A stretch of DNA of 64,000 nucleotides from Mytilisepta virgata. Lineage: Eukaryota; Mollusca; Bivalvia; Mytilida; Mytilidae. A model generated the notes under the pieces. That model had not been told where the DNA came from, did no database searches, and was given only the letters and a program-made list of their open reading frames with translations. The stretch is from assembly GCA_028015205.1 (NCBI GenBank), contig CM051517.1, forward strand, positions 60,511,455 to 60,575,454. Reading direction: 5' to 3'. The translations under genes and the position numbers were made by a program. Below are positions 1 to 10,859 of this stretch, piece by piece (position 1 is the stretch's first letter; each line of letters opens with the position of its first letter).

Positions 1-672
1 TCTAATTTTTATATCTGCCACTTCAGCGTGTTGTAACAAAGGGTAATTCATAGGAAGTTCTTTTTAATAATATAGTCACATGCAGTAATAAAGTGATTTC
101 TAACCGACTGAAAAAAATGTTGTTTCTTCATTACTAGACAATTTAATTTGTTTTAAGAACAACCGACTATCTGATCCTATTATCAGGTCCTGTCTGATTT
201 TTTTATACTTTCTTTCAAAGTATTTAACTTTCAGCAGGTTATTTGAAGAAGTAGAATGTAACTGCATCAGATTTTGGAAATAAACCTAACATTTCTCTTC
301 TTAAAACGTGCATAAGAGGTTTGTCACTTTGCAGCAATGTGTTAAATTTATCAAATAAAGGAAGTGACCGAGAAAGAGACGGTACAGCTTGGTTTTATTA
401 GTGCTTCGCAATAAATTTTGAACCCTTTCCACACGTGATGGTAAACTTAACTCTTGACCATTGGTTTAGGTTTTCACTGAAGATCACGTGCTGTTTGCTT
501 AGCCATAGATATACTGGTAGATGGAGTCGATTTAAAAGAAGCTATGTTTTTACTTATAGTTTTTGCATCTGTGGATTTCAATTTAGCTTTAGGCTTATGT
601 TGTAAAGTTGATACTGAGGAAGCTTTATCACTCTTTCCACTTACAGTACTAGTGCTACCTTTACATTAAAAG
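1..672 (-). pseudogene. hAT-like transposase remnant, copy 1
   Basis: This is the minus-strand counterpart of the better preserved remnant at 17654-18690. Reading down from about 672 gives a Ser/Thr/Lys-rich stretch containing KSTDAKTISKNIASFKST. A TGA then interrupts the frame at 474-476, and a frameshift follows. The C-terminal part seen in the other copy lies beyond the window's left edge. It is a dead transposable-element coding fragment, and the gene downstream of it is on the opposite strand. The family assignment comes from the other copy. Confidence 0.5.
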
Positions 673-676
673 TTTC

Positions 677-1923
677 TGCATTTTTATTTTCAGATTTTTG
701 TTGTTTTTCTTTCTTTTTCTTTTCTATATCTAACATGTCTTATTTCTCTTCAAAAACATTTTCAATGCATACAACTGCTCAAGAAGTCTGTCAATGCAGT
801 TCCCTAGTTACAAGCATGTTTAATAATTTTATGAGGTTTTATTTCACACATCAATTGATGGTTCTTCTATTTTAAATTACTCGTAGCACTTTTATATAAA
901 TAATAGTAATTGTTAACAAGTAAATTTTCCAATTTCACAGGTAGGTTTTCAGTTGCCCTCTGTGCAGCAATATGTACTAGATTACATGGGCAACCACTAA
1001 TAAAAACTGATTCATTTTGATCAGCAACAAAAAGTTTGCAACACCTTTATGGTTTCCTGTCATAACTGATGCAATGTCACAACCAGATAAAAAGTAATTT
1101 TTCCTTGTGAAAGCGTGTCGTAATCATCATCGACTGGCGAAAAAGTGCCGAAAAAATAAATCAAAAAGTTCAAATGCATAAACTGTCAAAACTTTAAAAA
1201 AACATTGAAAAGTGATTTTTCTTTTAATAAAAAAAAACCTAACATACAATTATCAAATTATTACTGTTGCATAAAATAAATCACATGCAGAGAAAATTCG
1301 AAAAGGACCAGGCCGCCAGAACTGAAATTTACACATAATTAAATGTATGTATTCGATCTAAAGAAATTAAATAATGTCGATTTATAAATTCAGGAAAATG
1401 AAAAGTTAGTCAAATCGTTAAAATCGAAAATGAACAATTAATTAAAGTTACTAACAAAGCTGTGTCTTCCGCAACAAACATGTATAAAAGTCTCCCATAA
1501 AATTGCTAAAGCATGTTGACGTTGCAGCCATAGATACTATAATGCTTGATACATTTCAAGATGGATGAAACGACCATATTAAATTGCTAACAATGTTTCC
1601 TTTGTTCGTCTTGGAATATCTTGTTTATAACTTATACAACGTACCATCACGATATCCTGATACCAGTCATTTAGTTGTCTCATTAATTGATTATTTACTA
1701 TAAGAGATGGCACGAGCTTCCCGCATTATGCGGCAGATAACAAAAACAAAACTCAAACTTGAATGTGTGAGAGTGGTTTTCTGATGTTTGTATCGACTTC
1801 ATGGTCTGACGAAAACATAAATTTTAGAAACATTTGGATAGTTGCAATAAAACATTTAAATTTTATTGTTGTAAACATTCAATTGGCATAAGAACATTTC
1901 AACTGCAGAAAACGTTTGAGGTG
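677..1923. other. Gene-free flank upstream of lectin gene 1
   Basis: The stretch is AT-rich and noncoding, and is conserved with ~18700-20227. A TATAAGA-like motif lies near 1697 and a possible 3' splice site (ATTTTAG) ends at 1829, so a 5' untranslated exon could exist upstream. I see no convincing core promoter. Confidence 0.4.
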
Positions 1924-2224
1924 ATGGCGAAAAACGTGTTGGTTATTTTATTTTTTGTTCATGGTCAGCTGTGGGCTGAAATTAAAAAAGGAATGTTTCC
2001 TGTTGAAGTTGGAAAATGCATTGCAGGAACTTCAGATGCAACTGAAATATTACAGACAAGCTCAACGATTGAATGTGCATGTGAGTGTTTCAAAACTGTG
2101 AACTGCCGTGCCTGTAGCTACAACCAACCCAACAAGACATGTGTCGTACACACGTCCGCTGATAAATGCATCCAAACCGAACCATCACCATTCTTTGTGA
2201 CTGCAACAAGAAGTTTCGTTAAAC
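1924..2224 (+). CDS. PAN-CTLD secreted lectin-like protein, gene 1, exon 1 (signal peptide + PAN/apple-like module)
   Basis: Exon 1 of a three-exon gene (1924-2224, 9007-9180, 10383-10597) encoding 229 aa. The ATG at 1924 is chosen because a hydrophobic signal peptide follows at once (MAKNVLVILFFVHGQLWA, likely cleaved before EIKKG). The upstream open frame has no ATG. Residues about 30-90 form a Cys-rich module with the pattern ECACECFKTVNCRACSY then KTCVVH, matching the core PAN/apple spacing (C-x-C-x-C, C-x-x-C, a Tyr, C). PAN modules usually bind proteins or carbohydrates. The exon ends at AAAC before a GTATGT donor, leaving phase 1, which fits the CTLD exon 6.8 kb downstream. Further unseen exons in that intron are possible but not required. 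A secreted recognition role is inferred from the family. Confidence 0.85.
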
Positions 2225-2669
2225 GTATGTTATTAATGTATTTCTTACTTTAAGCGTTTCCTCTTGATGTACAACAATGGTTTGTGTTGATATGGTACAT
2301 TCGGAAATGCTGTAAAATAAAATATTAAAATAATAGTCTTTTGCATTAAAATAACATAAATAAAAAACAAAATGAATTGGAATATGTTCATTTTTTTTAA
2401 TTTAAAAAATGTAGAACTAAAGGAAAATTATTCAATTAAACAAATGAATTGGCAACATTTACCAATTGTCATTCAGAGCGACCGATGAATATATGTAAAT
2501 CATATCTGTCATACCTGCAAGAAAACGAAATTCAAATTAGAGCATAATTAAAACTCGACATTAAAAATTGTCGGAATAAACATTCAATGGTGTCAAATGT
2601 TTCAAAATGTACATACATGTATTAGTAATCCCTCAGAGATTCAAGTTTTTCTAATACAAATGTCAACTA

Positions 2670-5600
2670 CAGTACGGATCATTTAAAACATCACTCTCAA
2701 GCAGACATTTGAAACGGAGATTATAACCGTACCAGATATTATGACTGGTCGGTCTGGTCATAATCTTTGCATGAAGTTAACTTCAGGACAGAACTGGTCC
2801 TGATGACCAAATCCGTCTCGCGCTAAGGTTGTTCTGGCGACCGTTTTCGTCCGTATGACCAAACCCGTCTCTGCTTTAGGACGGCACATGCGTAGTATAC
2901 AAATGTACTTGAATTCTGGAAATGGTCATCAGGACGGCGCATGCGTAGTTTGAATTCTTAAAATCAAAACAAATAATTTGCTTCCAAGACGTTCAGCCGA
3001 TTTTATTACGATTGTTTATGTAAATTAAATTAAGTACACAGACTATCACAAAATGATTCGAATTTTAGTATATATAACTTTAAGTAACTTTCTTCTTTTA
3101 ACTGTAATCTTCATCTTTTTTTTCATTGTTTTTATTTATCAGACCTTATTATCCTTCTTAGTAAATACAAATTTGCATTAAAAATATATTAATTTATTTG
3201 GTTTTTTATTATTAATATGCTGTTGGCGTGGCCAATGATGCGAGCACAGCAATATTAGCCCTTTTCAGAAACTAATTTCCGGTTTCACGATTCTGACCCT
3301 AAAATTATAGTTTGAAGCAAGTTATTTCCCTTAGTTTACTTTCTTTCGGCTAACGAAACTTTTTCTAGCATTAGTATGTAGCACAATATGGCCGCACCCA
3401 TTAAACAAAGACTTTTCTAAATGAAACATAGGTAGAAAATGCATATGCTCCTATAGCGATCGCTCCGGTCGCTATTATTTCATTTTTGTTTCTTTTTATC
3501 ATATTGTGACTACTAGGATCGATCTGTTTTTAGATATTGTGTTCCTATTAGATTGTGTGATATAAGATTAATGGGATTTTTTATATTGATGTTTTTTTCT
3601 AAAGTAAAAATACAAGACTTTTCAAACCTGATATATGCTTGTCTTATGATTTTATGAAGTTTTGACATGAATTTAGTTCATATTTTTCTTACGGTATCTT
3701 TGTGACTTACCGTAAACATTTTAGATGAAAAAAAATGAATTGCACTGTGAAAAACAAAACATTTAGCTTTTAAACCTATATTATGTTGATACTAAGTAAA
3801 ATTAAGATCTATGAGGGTGTGCGATATATCCTAAAGTGATTTTTGCTATAACAGAAGTTTTGTTAAAGTGAAAATACAAGTTTCTAACTTGTCATATGTT
3901 ATTTTATATCTTTGGGAATTTTTCACATGAATTTAGTTCATAAATTTGATTTGATATCTTAAAAAGTTTCTCTGTAACTTACCGTAAATAAAACAGGTTT
4001 GAATTTCAGAGTGAAAAAAAAAACATTATTATTATAGATTTTCCAACATTTTTAGGATCATACTTAGTTAAATTTTGCCATAAAATATTGTGCGTTATAG
4101 GATAAATATGATTTTGTTATAATGCTACTTTTTTTTAAAGAGAAAATACAAGTTTCTAATTTTTCATATGCTTATTTTTACTTTCAGTAATTTTTATAGA
4201 ATTTTGGTTGGTAAATTTGTTATGATATCCAAAAAAACCTCTCTGCAACTTACCGTACTACTTTTTTTATGAAAAAAATCAATTTCACAGTGAAAAACAC
4301 AAAATGTAGCTTTTTGAATAATGTTAGGTTGATATTTAATCAAATTCAGCTCTATCAGAGTGTGTGATATATGACAAAAGTGATTTTTGTTATAACAGAT
4401 GAGTACTTTATAGTGAAAATACAAGTTTCAAACTTAATAGGTACATATTTGATACTTTTAGGAAATTTTGATATGAATTTAGCTCAAAAAATTTCTACGG
4501 TATATTAAAAGGTTTCTCTGCAACTTACCACAATACTTGTTTGATAAAAATAATTCCATTTTCCAAAACATTTAGCTTTCAAACATATACATAGAATGAT
4601 ACTTAGTTAAATTTAACTATATAAGAGGAATGTGATTTGTGTTAAAATACTAAATGTTTAAAGAAAAAATACAAGTTTCTACAAGTTATTTTTACTTTCA
4701 TTAATTTTTTTATAGAAATTTAGTTAATAAAAGTGTGACGGTATCCAAAAAGACATCTCTACGACTCACCGTAATACATTTTAGATGATTTTTTTTTAAA
4801 TTTCAAAGTAAAAAAGCACCAAATTTAGCTTTCCAACCAATTTTACGACCATACTTAGTCCAATTAAGCCATATGAGAGTGTGCGATATAAGACAAAAGT
4901 GATTTTTGTTACAACAAAAGTGTTTGTTAAAGTAAAAATACAAGTTTCAAATTGACATATGCTTATTTTATACAATTATTAAGTTTTGACATGAATTTAG
5001 TTCAGAAAATTTCATATGGTATCTTAAAAAGTGTCCCTGCGACCTATTGTAATACTTGTTAGATAAAAATAAAATTCAATTTTACAGTGAAAAAAAAACA
5101 AAATTTAGCTTTTCAAACCTGTTAAATTTAGCCATACTAGAAAGTGCGACATAAGACTAGAGATATTTTGATTTTACCTGAAGTGTTTTTCAAAGTCAAA
5201 ATATAAGTTTCAGTATTGACTTCAAATAAAATTTTATACTGTTATTTGATTTTATATTTCAAAGCTTAAAATTTATATTTTCTTTAAATAGTATCATCAA
5301 GAATTCATAATAGTAATTTATTTCATTTGACAATAGGAAGAACTTTGTGTACATTATAACTTGAAATTGAAAACAAATATATGAATATCAATATTTTATA
5401 ATTTTTGCTCGAAATATTATTTACATATTTTAACATGATTAACCAATAATAATAATAATATAATAACATTTTATTTGTCCCCGGGTAATCTTTTTCGTCC
5501 TAGGACGGCGCATGCGCATTTAGCAGAGACGATTATTATTCAATTCTTTTGTTTTCTCACGAGAACAGCGTGTGCTTAGTTGAATAAATCAGACCAGAGA

Positions 5601-5795
5601 TTTGAAAAATCTATATAGCAGAGATTATGACTGGTCAGACCAGAGATTTAAACCTGTCCTATTCTCTGCCTTCAAATCTATGGTTGACCAGTCGCGAACT
5701 GGTCCTAGCTGTTCTAATCTCTGGTGTTTGGTCCTAGAGCAGAGATTTGTTAACTTGAAATTAACTTGAGGTGATGTTTTAATTGAGCCGTACTG
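2670..5795. mobile_element. 3.1 kb inverted-repeat DNA element with TA flanks, copy 1
   Basis: The left end (CAGTACGG, then ATTTAAAACATCACTCTCAAG) and the right end (CTTGAGGTGATGTTTTAATT then GAGCCGTACTG) are inverted copies of about 35-40 bp. Both are flanked by TA (2668-2669 and 5796-5797). TA target duplication and a CAGT-type terminus suggest a Tc1/mariner-type non-autonomous element; no transposase frame is visible. The subterminal regions carry repeated TGACTGGTC/GACCAG and GGACGGCGCATGCG motifs, and the core is a ~266-bp tandem array (3540-5260). The element lies in intron 1 and is shared by both gene copies, so it predates the duplication. Confidence 0.7.
3540..5260 (+). repeat. Degenerate ~266-bp tandem array, copy 1
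   Basis: The anchor AAATACAAGTTTC (with variants) recurs near 3608, 3874, 4143, 4414, 4664, 4937 and 5197, a spacing of 250-273 bp and about seven units. Each unit also repeats a GTGATTTTTGTTATAACA segment, TTTAGTTCA..ATTT, and CTCTGCAACTTACCGTA. The array is the core of the inverted-repeat element. Confidence 0.8.
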
Positions 5796-5936
5796 TAGTT
5801 CTGGTGGTTTCGAACACCGGAACAGATGTTCTCCAAACGCTCCAATTGCCTAGGGGTCCACATTGCGACGTGGTAACAGGACTTTTTATTTCGGTCAGTC
5901 TTTTTCTAGAAAAATCTATGACCTCAACTTTGATGA

Positions 5937-6671
5937 CCGCCATCTTAAAAATGCAGGCCATTTTGAAAATTAAAACAAAACTTGGCATTTATGATCCTTG
6001 GTTTGTAATTTTTTCAGAATTGTATCCGATGACCGCCATCCAAAATGGCCACCAGAGCCGAACATAGTTTAACATAGGACCCTATTGGTAAATTTACTCA
6101 AAGAACCCTCTTAACTGAAACCAAAGCCAATTTGAAAAAAAAACTTAGCTGCAATGTTCCTTATATGGTCCTCTTCATAATTGTATCCAATGATCCCGCT
6201 CGCCATCCAAGATGGCCACCAAAGCCAAACATAGTTTAATATAGGACCCTACAGGAAATGTCCTTGAACATTTTCTTTTCTGAAACCATAAGTCAATTGG
6301 AACAAAAATTGGCATTAAGGGTATTTCTGAATTCAAGATGGTCTCCAAAGCCAAACATAGTTTAACAGAGGACCTTATGAGAAGATTCAATGAAATATCC
6401 TGATGTTTGAAATAATTGAATAACTTGAATAAAGTGAGCCAATTTCAACTTGACAGCAATGTTCATGACGGTCAGCCAAAATGTACATAGTCAAACAATT
6501 TATTTTGCATGAAATCTTAAAATAATTGCTGTTATTCATATCCGGCATGACATATAATTTCGTTTGTTATATTCCATTCGTATTTTACAAACACAATTTT
6601 TAGAAATTTCATTGCCGGAAATCGTGCAGCATGTAACATGTGTAACGTTTACCTTATAACGTGTACCGTGC
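5937..6671. repeat. Copy-1-specific repeat segment
   Basis: This segment is absent from copy 2, where GATGAC joins directly to TACAGAAAGTGT near 23970. It contains three degenerate units centred on ATGGCCACCA.AGCC..ACATAGTTTAA near 6044, 6210 and 6338. The units resemble the interior of the element at 39279-39590 (CATCCAAGATGG, TTTAACATAGGACC). It may be an insertion here or a deletion in copy 2. Confidence 0.6.
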
Positions 6672-8209
6672 AGAAAGTGTGTAACGTACGAATCGTGTGT
6701 TTGTAATTTGAGAATAACGTGCGTGTCGTTTGTTGAACGTTCAACCATCTGTAAGACATATATTTCTGACAGAGAAAGCTGTTACATGTATAACTATTTT
6801 ATTATCTTCGAAAAACAACCGGTACAAGGCGACAATTGAAGATAAAGACATTTTTAGAGTAACACTAAACAGCAGTTTAATAATAAATACAATGGCCAAC
6901 GCAAGTGCGCGAAATAGTATTCCATTGAAATGAATATATATTTAATATAATCAGTAAATTTATTGAAAAATCGTTTTCAAAGTATCAATTTCTCAATTAT
7001 TATGTATACGCTAGAAATTTAATAATATTTTATGCCTTCTTCAAACAATAAATGTGAGGAAAAACGGACATGGAGTGAAGATACAAAGAAAGCACAAAAC
7101 ACAAGTATATAACCCCAAAAACATCCAGAGGTCACAACATGGTCTTCAATAGTGGAATACCACACCATCTCGTAAGCCATGAACAGACCCAGAGAAATTC
7201 ATGAATATTTTTGTCCAGCGGTACAATTTCGTATCAGAATGTCAATAAATAAGCAAAAAAGCTAACTGAGACAAAGACATTCGTGACCATACTTTCCTGA
7301 GATGAGACAATCGCTTGACCATCGGCGGGGTTAAAACAGTTTCGTGGAGAGCCAACTGTTCCCTTTTTAATACGGTCAAGAAAAACTAAAAAATATTAAA
7401 ACGCAGTATAAAAATCTACCCGATGTGTTTCCAACTCCCATGGTGACATAGGCATAAAACAATTAATAACCATGTAAGTGCAGTTAACTGAAAACAAGAT
7501 CAGGTAACATAATGGAAAGATTGAATCTTTAAGCCTTCCAATCTTAGGAAGCACATTTGTTTTCTACACCCCAGGTAGACGAGGAAAGTATTATAGCATC
7601 ATGTTATAATACTTTCCTAATGAACAATATATTAACTGTCGTATCTATATTTATACCCGATTAAATACCTTACCTCGATATTTTGCCACTGTATTCAGGC
7701 CCTTTTATTTCAAGGGCGAACCTGGCGGAGGAGCATGAATTCACAACATATTTTATATCTGAAAATGTACATGAAATTACATGCGACGACTACTACGTCA
7801 GTTCTATGTCTAATGCACGATAGGAAATCGGTATGGTCTTGTCGGATAGTTTTACGCCTTTGTTAACATTAACTGATGTAATAAATGTTTGTTCCAGTTT
7901 ATTTTGTCTTTAAGTATTGTCTCATTCATTTTAAATGTTAATTCAAATATTTTCTGACATATCAATGTACTTTTGATATTAGTATGTGTTTGTTGTTGAG
8001 AGTACTGACCACCCTTTTTGTGGTTTTATTTAAAATATTTATAGAATTCAAAGTTACTGAATTTTAACAAAATTGATGACGTCATATTTTTTCGCGGAAT
8101 GGCAAAAAAATCATTTTTGTTAACTTTTCGCATTTAAAATTGGAATGAAATATCATTGGTACACATGTAGTTCTTGTATCGTGATTTCTAGGCTTTATTG
8201 TCATAAGAA

Positions 8210-8300
8210 AATCAACGATACGATACGTAGAATAGAGAATGGAAACGGGAAATGTGTCAAAGAGACAACAACCCGACCAAAGAGCAGAAAACAGCTCAAA
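8210..8300 (+). repeat. Mussel interspersed repeat (GTGTCAAAGAGACAACAACC family)
   Basis: A segment reading AATGTGTCAAAGAGACAACA then ACCCGACCAAAGAGCAGAAA. I recognise this motif as common in Mytilus sequence; that is recall, not a search. It recurs at 26064-26155 in the duplicate. Confidence 0.5.
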
Positions 8301-8504
8301 TACAGTACATGTATTTCGATAATTATACCAGTATACCATAACTCCTTAAAAACAGGGTTATGATCATTCAAACAAAGAATGGTGCCACCTAATAAAGCGA
8401 TTAGTCAAACTTCGAGCTTTACGTCTCGCAATCGAATGTGCAATTTATTTTTGGTAGTCATTTGATAAAATTATAGAAATGTCTATCACATCTTTTGCAT
8501 CAAA

Positions 8505-8830
8505 ACTGTAGAATTGTATTTTTACCACCGAGTCGATGTCCCCGAGGGTATCCCCAGCTCAGTTGCTAGTATTTTTATTCTTAAAATGTACTGTTACAAA
8601 ATTGTACAATTTGTGAAAACTAAGGAGAATCTCCCTCGTGCATAGTCCTTAGATGGTTTTTGCTTTACAGTGTTTTGTCATTTTTGAATTTGCTCTTCAA
8701 CCTTGTGGATTGTAGTTATGGTTTTCAACATTTTAGGCCTAGAGCACAACTGATGAATCGTAAATCAACGAAATATGCACATCTTGTGCATCAAAATTGG
8801 TATGAAAGAATTGTATTACATGCATTATTA
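8505..8830 (+). repeat. Interspersed repeat (GAGCACAACTGATGAATCG family), copy A
   Basis: Landmarks are GTCGATGTCCCCGAGGGTAT, CCCAGCTCAGTTGCTAGTAT, CTAAGGAGAATCTCCCTCGT, TTTTAGGCCTAGAGCACAAC and TGCACATCTTGTGCATCAAA. The same landmarks appear at 26370-26700, 39600-40030 and 62650-62870, so this is a dispersed family. The small ORF 8660-8848 lies inside it and is not a gene. Confidence 0.7.
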
Positions 8831-9006
8831 AACAACATGCAAGTTTAAGAAAATACTGAATAATCAAATTTCCTACAATCTTCTGATGTCAAAAGGTCCT
8901 TATCTTTGTATGAGGTTTAAATTGTGTTCAATATGATAATCTTTAAGATAGATTACTGAACCTGACCTGTACGTATAAAAAGCAAAATATTTCAACTATG
9001 TTTCAG

Positions 9007-9180
9007 CTAAATCCACAGTTCCTGGATACTTACTGGATGAGACGTTAAAAATCTGTTTCAAAGTAGTAGCGAAGCCAAAGGCATTATTTCGTGATGCTTT
9101 GGCAGTCTGCAATACGGATGGTGCTCATCTTTTATTAGTGAATTCTTCAACTGTTCTTGAGTTTGCGGTACAGCAGATGG
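9007..9180 (+). CDS. PAN-CTLD gene 1, exon 2 (first half of CTLD)
   Basis: The acceptor TTTCAG ends at 9006 and the donor GTAATA begins at 9181. Joined in phase 1, the exon reads VPGYLLDETLKICFKVV, then ALAVCNTDGAHLLLVNSS and EFAVQQM. These are the N-terminal beta strand with its Cys and the helix-Cys-x-x-x-Gly-Ala-His-Leu signature of the C-type lectin fold. The residue before TVPGY is Ser (TCC), whereas gene 2 has Cys (TGC), so this copy has lost the likely partner of the KIC cysteine (long-form CTLD disulfide). No calcium-site residues are expected in this half. Confidence 0.85.
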
Positions 9181-9324
9181 GTAATATATCATACGTTATG
9201 CATTAGTTACTTTTGTTCTCCAGTAAGATTTCATCACCATAAAGAACTCGACATACATAGAGAATAATACATGGTAAAATCTGTATCACATGCTGTATCA
9301 ACCCGAGGGCCTTTAATGTTTCCA

Positions 9325-9975
9325 AATTAAAGTCTACTTCCACAAATGAAATTGATTGGAGAAATATTTTGTGAAAAAAAAAATAAAAACTGGAGGGGTT
9401 GAAAAATGTGAAATAATCGAAAAAAATTGAACATTTGTTTTTTGAAATTTGACTTCCCCCCCAAAAAAAATACAAAAAAAATTGAAAATAAAAATTAAAA
9501 AAAACTATGTGATAAAGGGTGAGCCATGCGATAAAGGGTATGACGTCATAGTCGTCAGATACGGACCAATATCATGGGCTTTATCGTATATTCAAAACTC
9601 CTGTATTTAGTACCAAATATATGATAAATGTATATATTAGATGTAGATTTAGTACATATACACAACATGATACTTATTATATAATTATATGATACTGTCA
9701 TTGTTCTATGCATAACCTAGTCAATTTGGACTTGCAGAAACGACCAACTATTTATAAAGATCACATACAAAGCCCAATTATACCAGACACCATTACTCCA
9801 TACACGTTACACCATGCAAAATGTGAGACACACCATACAAAATATGAAATGCATCAACATTGATCTAACAAATTAAAGTCTACTTCCACAAATGAAATTG
9901 ATTGGGAAAATATTTTGTGAAAAAATGATGGATAGGGGGGGGGGGTGAAAAAAGTCAAATAATCGAAAACAAAAT
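9325..9975 (+). repeat. Direct repeats flanking a ~440 bp segment (copy 1 only)
   Basis: AAATTAAAGTCTACTTCCAC and the following GAAATTGATTGG...TATTTTGTGA occur at ~9325-9435 and again at ~9872-9975, a period of about 547 bp. Copy 2 has a single chimeric version near 27220: its left flank matches the first repeat and its right flank the second. That is the expected product of deletion between direct repeats, or of the reverse duplication in copy 1. Confidence 0.75.
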
Positions 9976-10382
9976 ATAAACTGCATTAACGTGGATCTAA
10001 CAAAAGGTATGAAATATGAAATAATCAGACTTTATTACATGAATAAAACATTAAACATTACGTTCCATTGTAAGAAAATACTACAAAATGAAGTCTTCAA
10101 AAACCTGTTTTTATTGATCATGTTGATCATGATAAAGCTTTTAAAAAAATGTTGCGCATGGTCCTGGATTCCACTGACATTGTACGGCTTGTTTTAGAAT
10201 TGGTTAGGAGAGATCACTGCATAATAAAAGTCTAGAATATATTGCTAGCATTTGTTCGAATTTGAATAAAAATTATGTCTGATACATTGTTGTAAATGTT
10301 TGCGAAGTGTGCACTGACTTTCAAAGACCCTAGCAACTATTAAACGTTTGACGTCAAAGGAATCTATACTATCTATTTACAG

Positions 10383-10597
10383 TTCAGAATGGAATTTCTA
10401 ACATCTACATTCAAGGCCACAGAATGGATGAAATGTCTCCTTTTGTAGATGATAGCGGCTGTGAGATAACGTATTTCAATTGGGATAATGGTGAACCGAA
10501 AGATAATGGAAACTTTATTCGTACTATTACCGGTGGAAATCTTATGGAAGTGTCATCTGGTTATTTCCCGAGATCTTACATATGCCAGATTTATTAA
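10383..10597 (+). CDS. PAN-CTLD gene 1, exon 3 (second half of CTLD, stop)
   Basis: The acceptor TATTTACAG ends at 10382 and phase 1 joins exon 2. Landmarks in order are IYIQGHRMDEMSPFVDD, then CEITYFNWDNGEPKDN, then RSYICQIY and TAA at 10595. YFNWDNGEP and YICQ are the loop and final strand of a CTLD. The fold is atypical: the calcium/sugar tripeptide position reads EPK instead of EPN or QPD, there is no WND motif, and the usual cysteine before the last strand is missing. A Cys sits instead in DSGCEI before the FNW loop. Canonical mannose or galactose binding is therefore doubtful. A possible polyadenylation signal ATTAAA lies at 10618. Confidence 0.85.
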
Positions 10598-10859
10598 TTC
10601 AGAGATTAATATTTATTATTAAAGATATTAATTATATAATTCTTATAAAATGGCATAAAAGTATATTTGTTTAGTTCTCGTAAGATTCAATAGAACTTTT
10701 ATTAGCAACACTACTCATCTTGAGGCTGACGAAAAGACCGTTTTGCCAAATTTGCCGATAGTTTTTTCATGAGTTTCTTAGCAGAAGATCTTAAAAAGTG
10801 GAAAATGGACAGTGAATGAAAGACAAATTTACACCTAGTGATTGTATAGTGAACAAAAA

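Larger units (their letters stand above)
2225..9006 (+). other. Intron 1 of PAN-CTLD gene 1
   Basis: The intron is 6.8 kb, noncoding and packed with repeats: the 3.1 kb inverted-repeat element (2670-5795), a copy-specific repeat segment (5937-6671) and mussel interspersed repeats (8210-8300, 8505-8830). Short open frames inside it, such as 6730-6933 and 8145-8363, recur in the duplicate as diverged repeat sequence and are not supported as exons. Confidence 0.6.
1..10853 (+). repeat. Segmental duplication, copy 1 (left end outside window)
   Basis: This block matches ~18020-28131 in the same orientation, offset about 18 kb. Base 1 aligns near 18024 and similarity fades near 10853 against 28131. 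It carries a hAT-like remnant, the PAN-CTLD gene with its introns, and the 3 kb inverted-repeat element. Coding exons and flanking non-coding DNA both align by eye, with scattered substitutions and a few large indels: 5937-6671 is present only here, about 9436-9871 is flanked by a direct repeat only here, and 24520-25066 is present only in the other copy. The block is a whole-locus DNA duplication and not a retrocopy, because introns are included. Confidence 0.92.

Noticed and set aside
1834..1923. N-terminal extension of the PAN exon upstream of ATG 1924
   Set aside because: There is no ATG in the extension, and the signal peptide begins at 1924.
5779..6390. ORFs on both strands with KMACIFKMAVIK-like content
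   Set aside because: They come from CCATCCAAGATGG-type repeat units in the copy-1-specific segment, and no corresponding frame exists in the duplicate.
8082..8848. Small ORFs conserved between the two duplicated blocks (also 25885-26726)
   Set aside because: Their conservation follows from the segmental duplication, and they coincide with dispersed repeats found elsewhere in the window.
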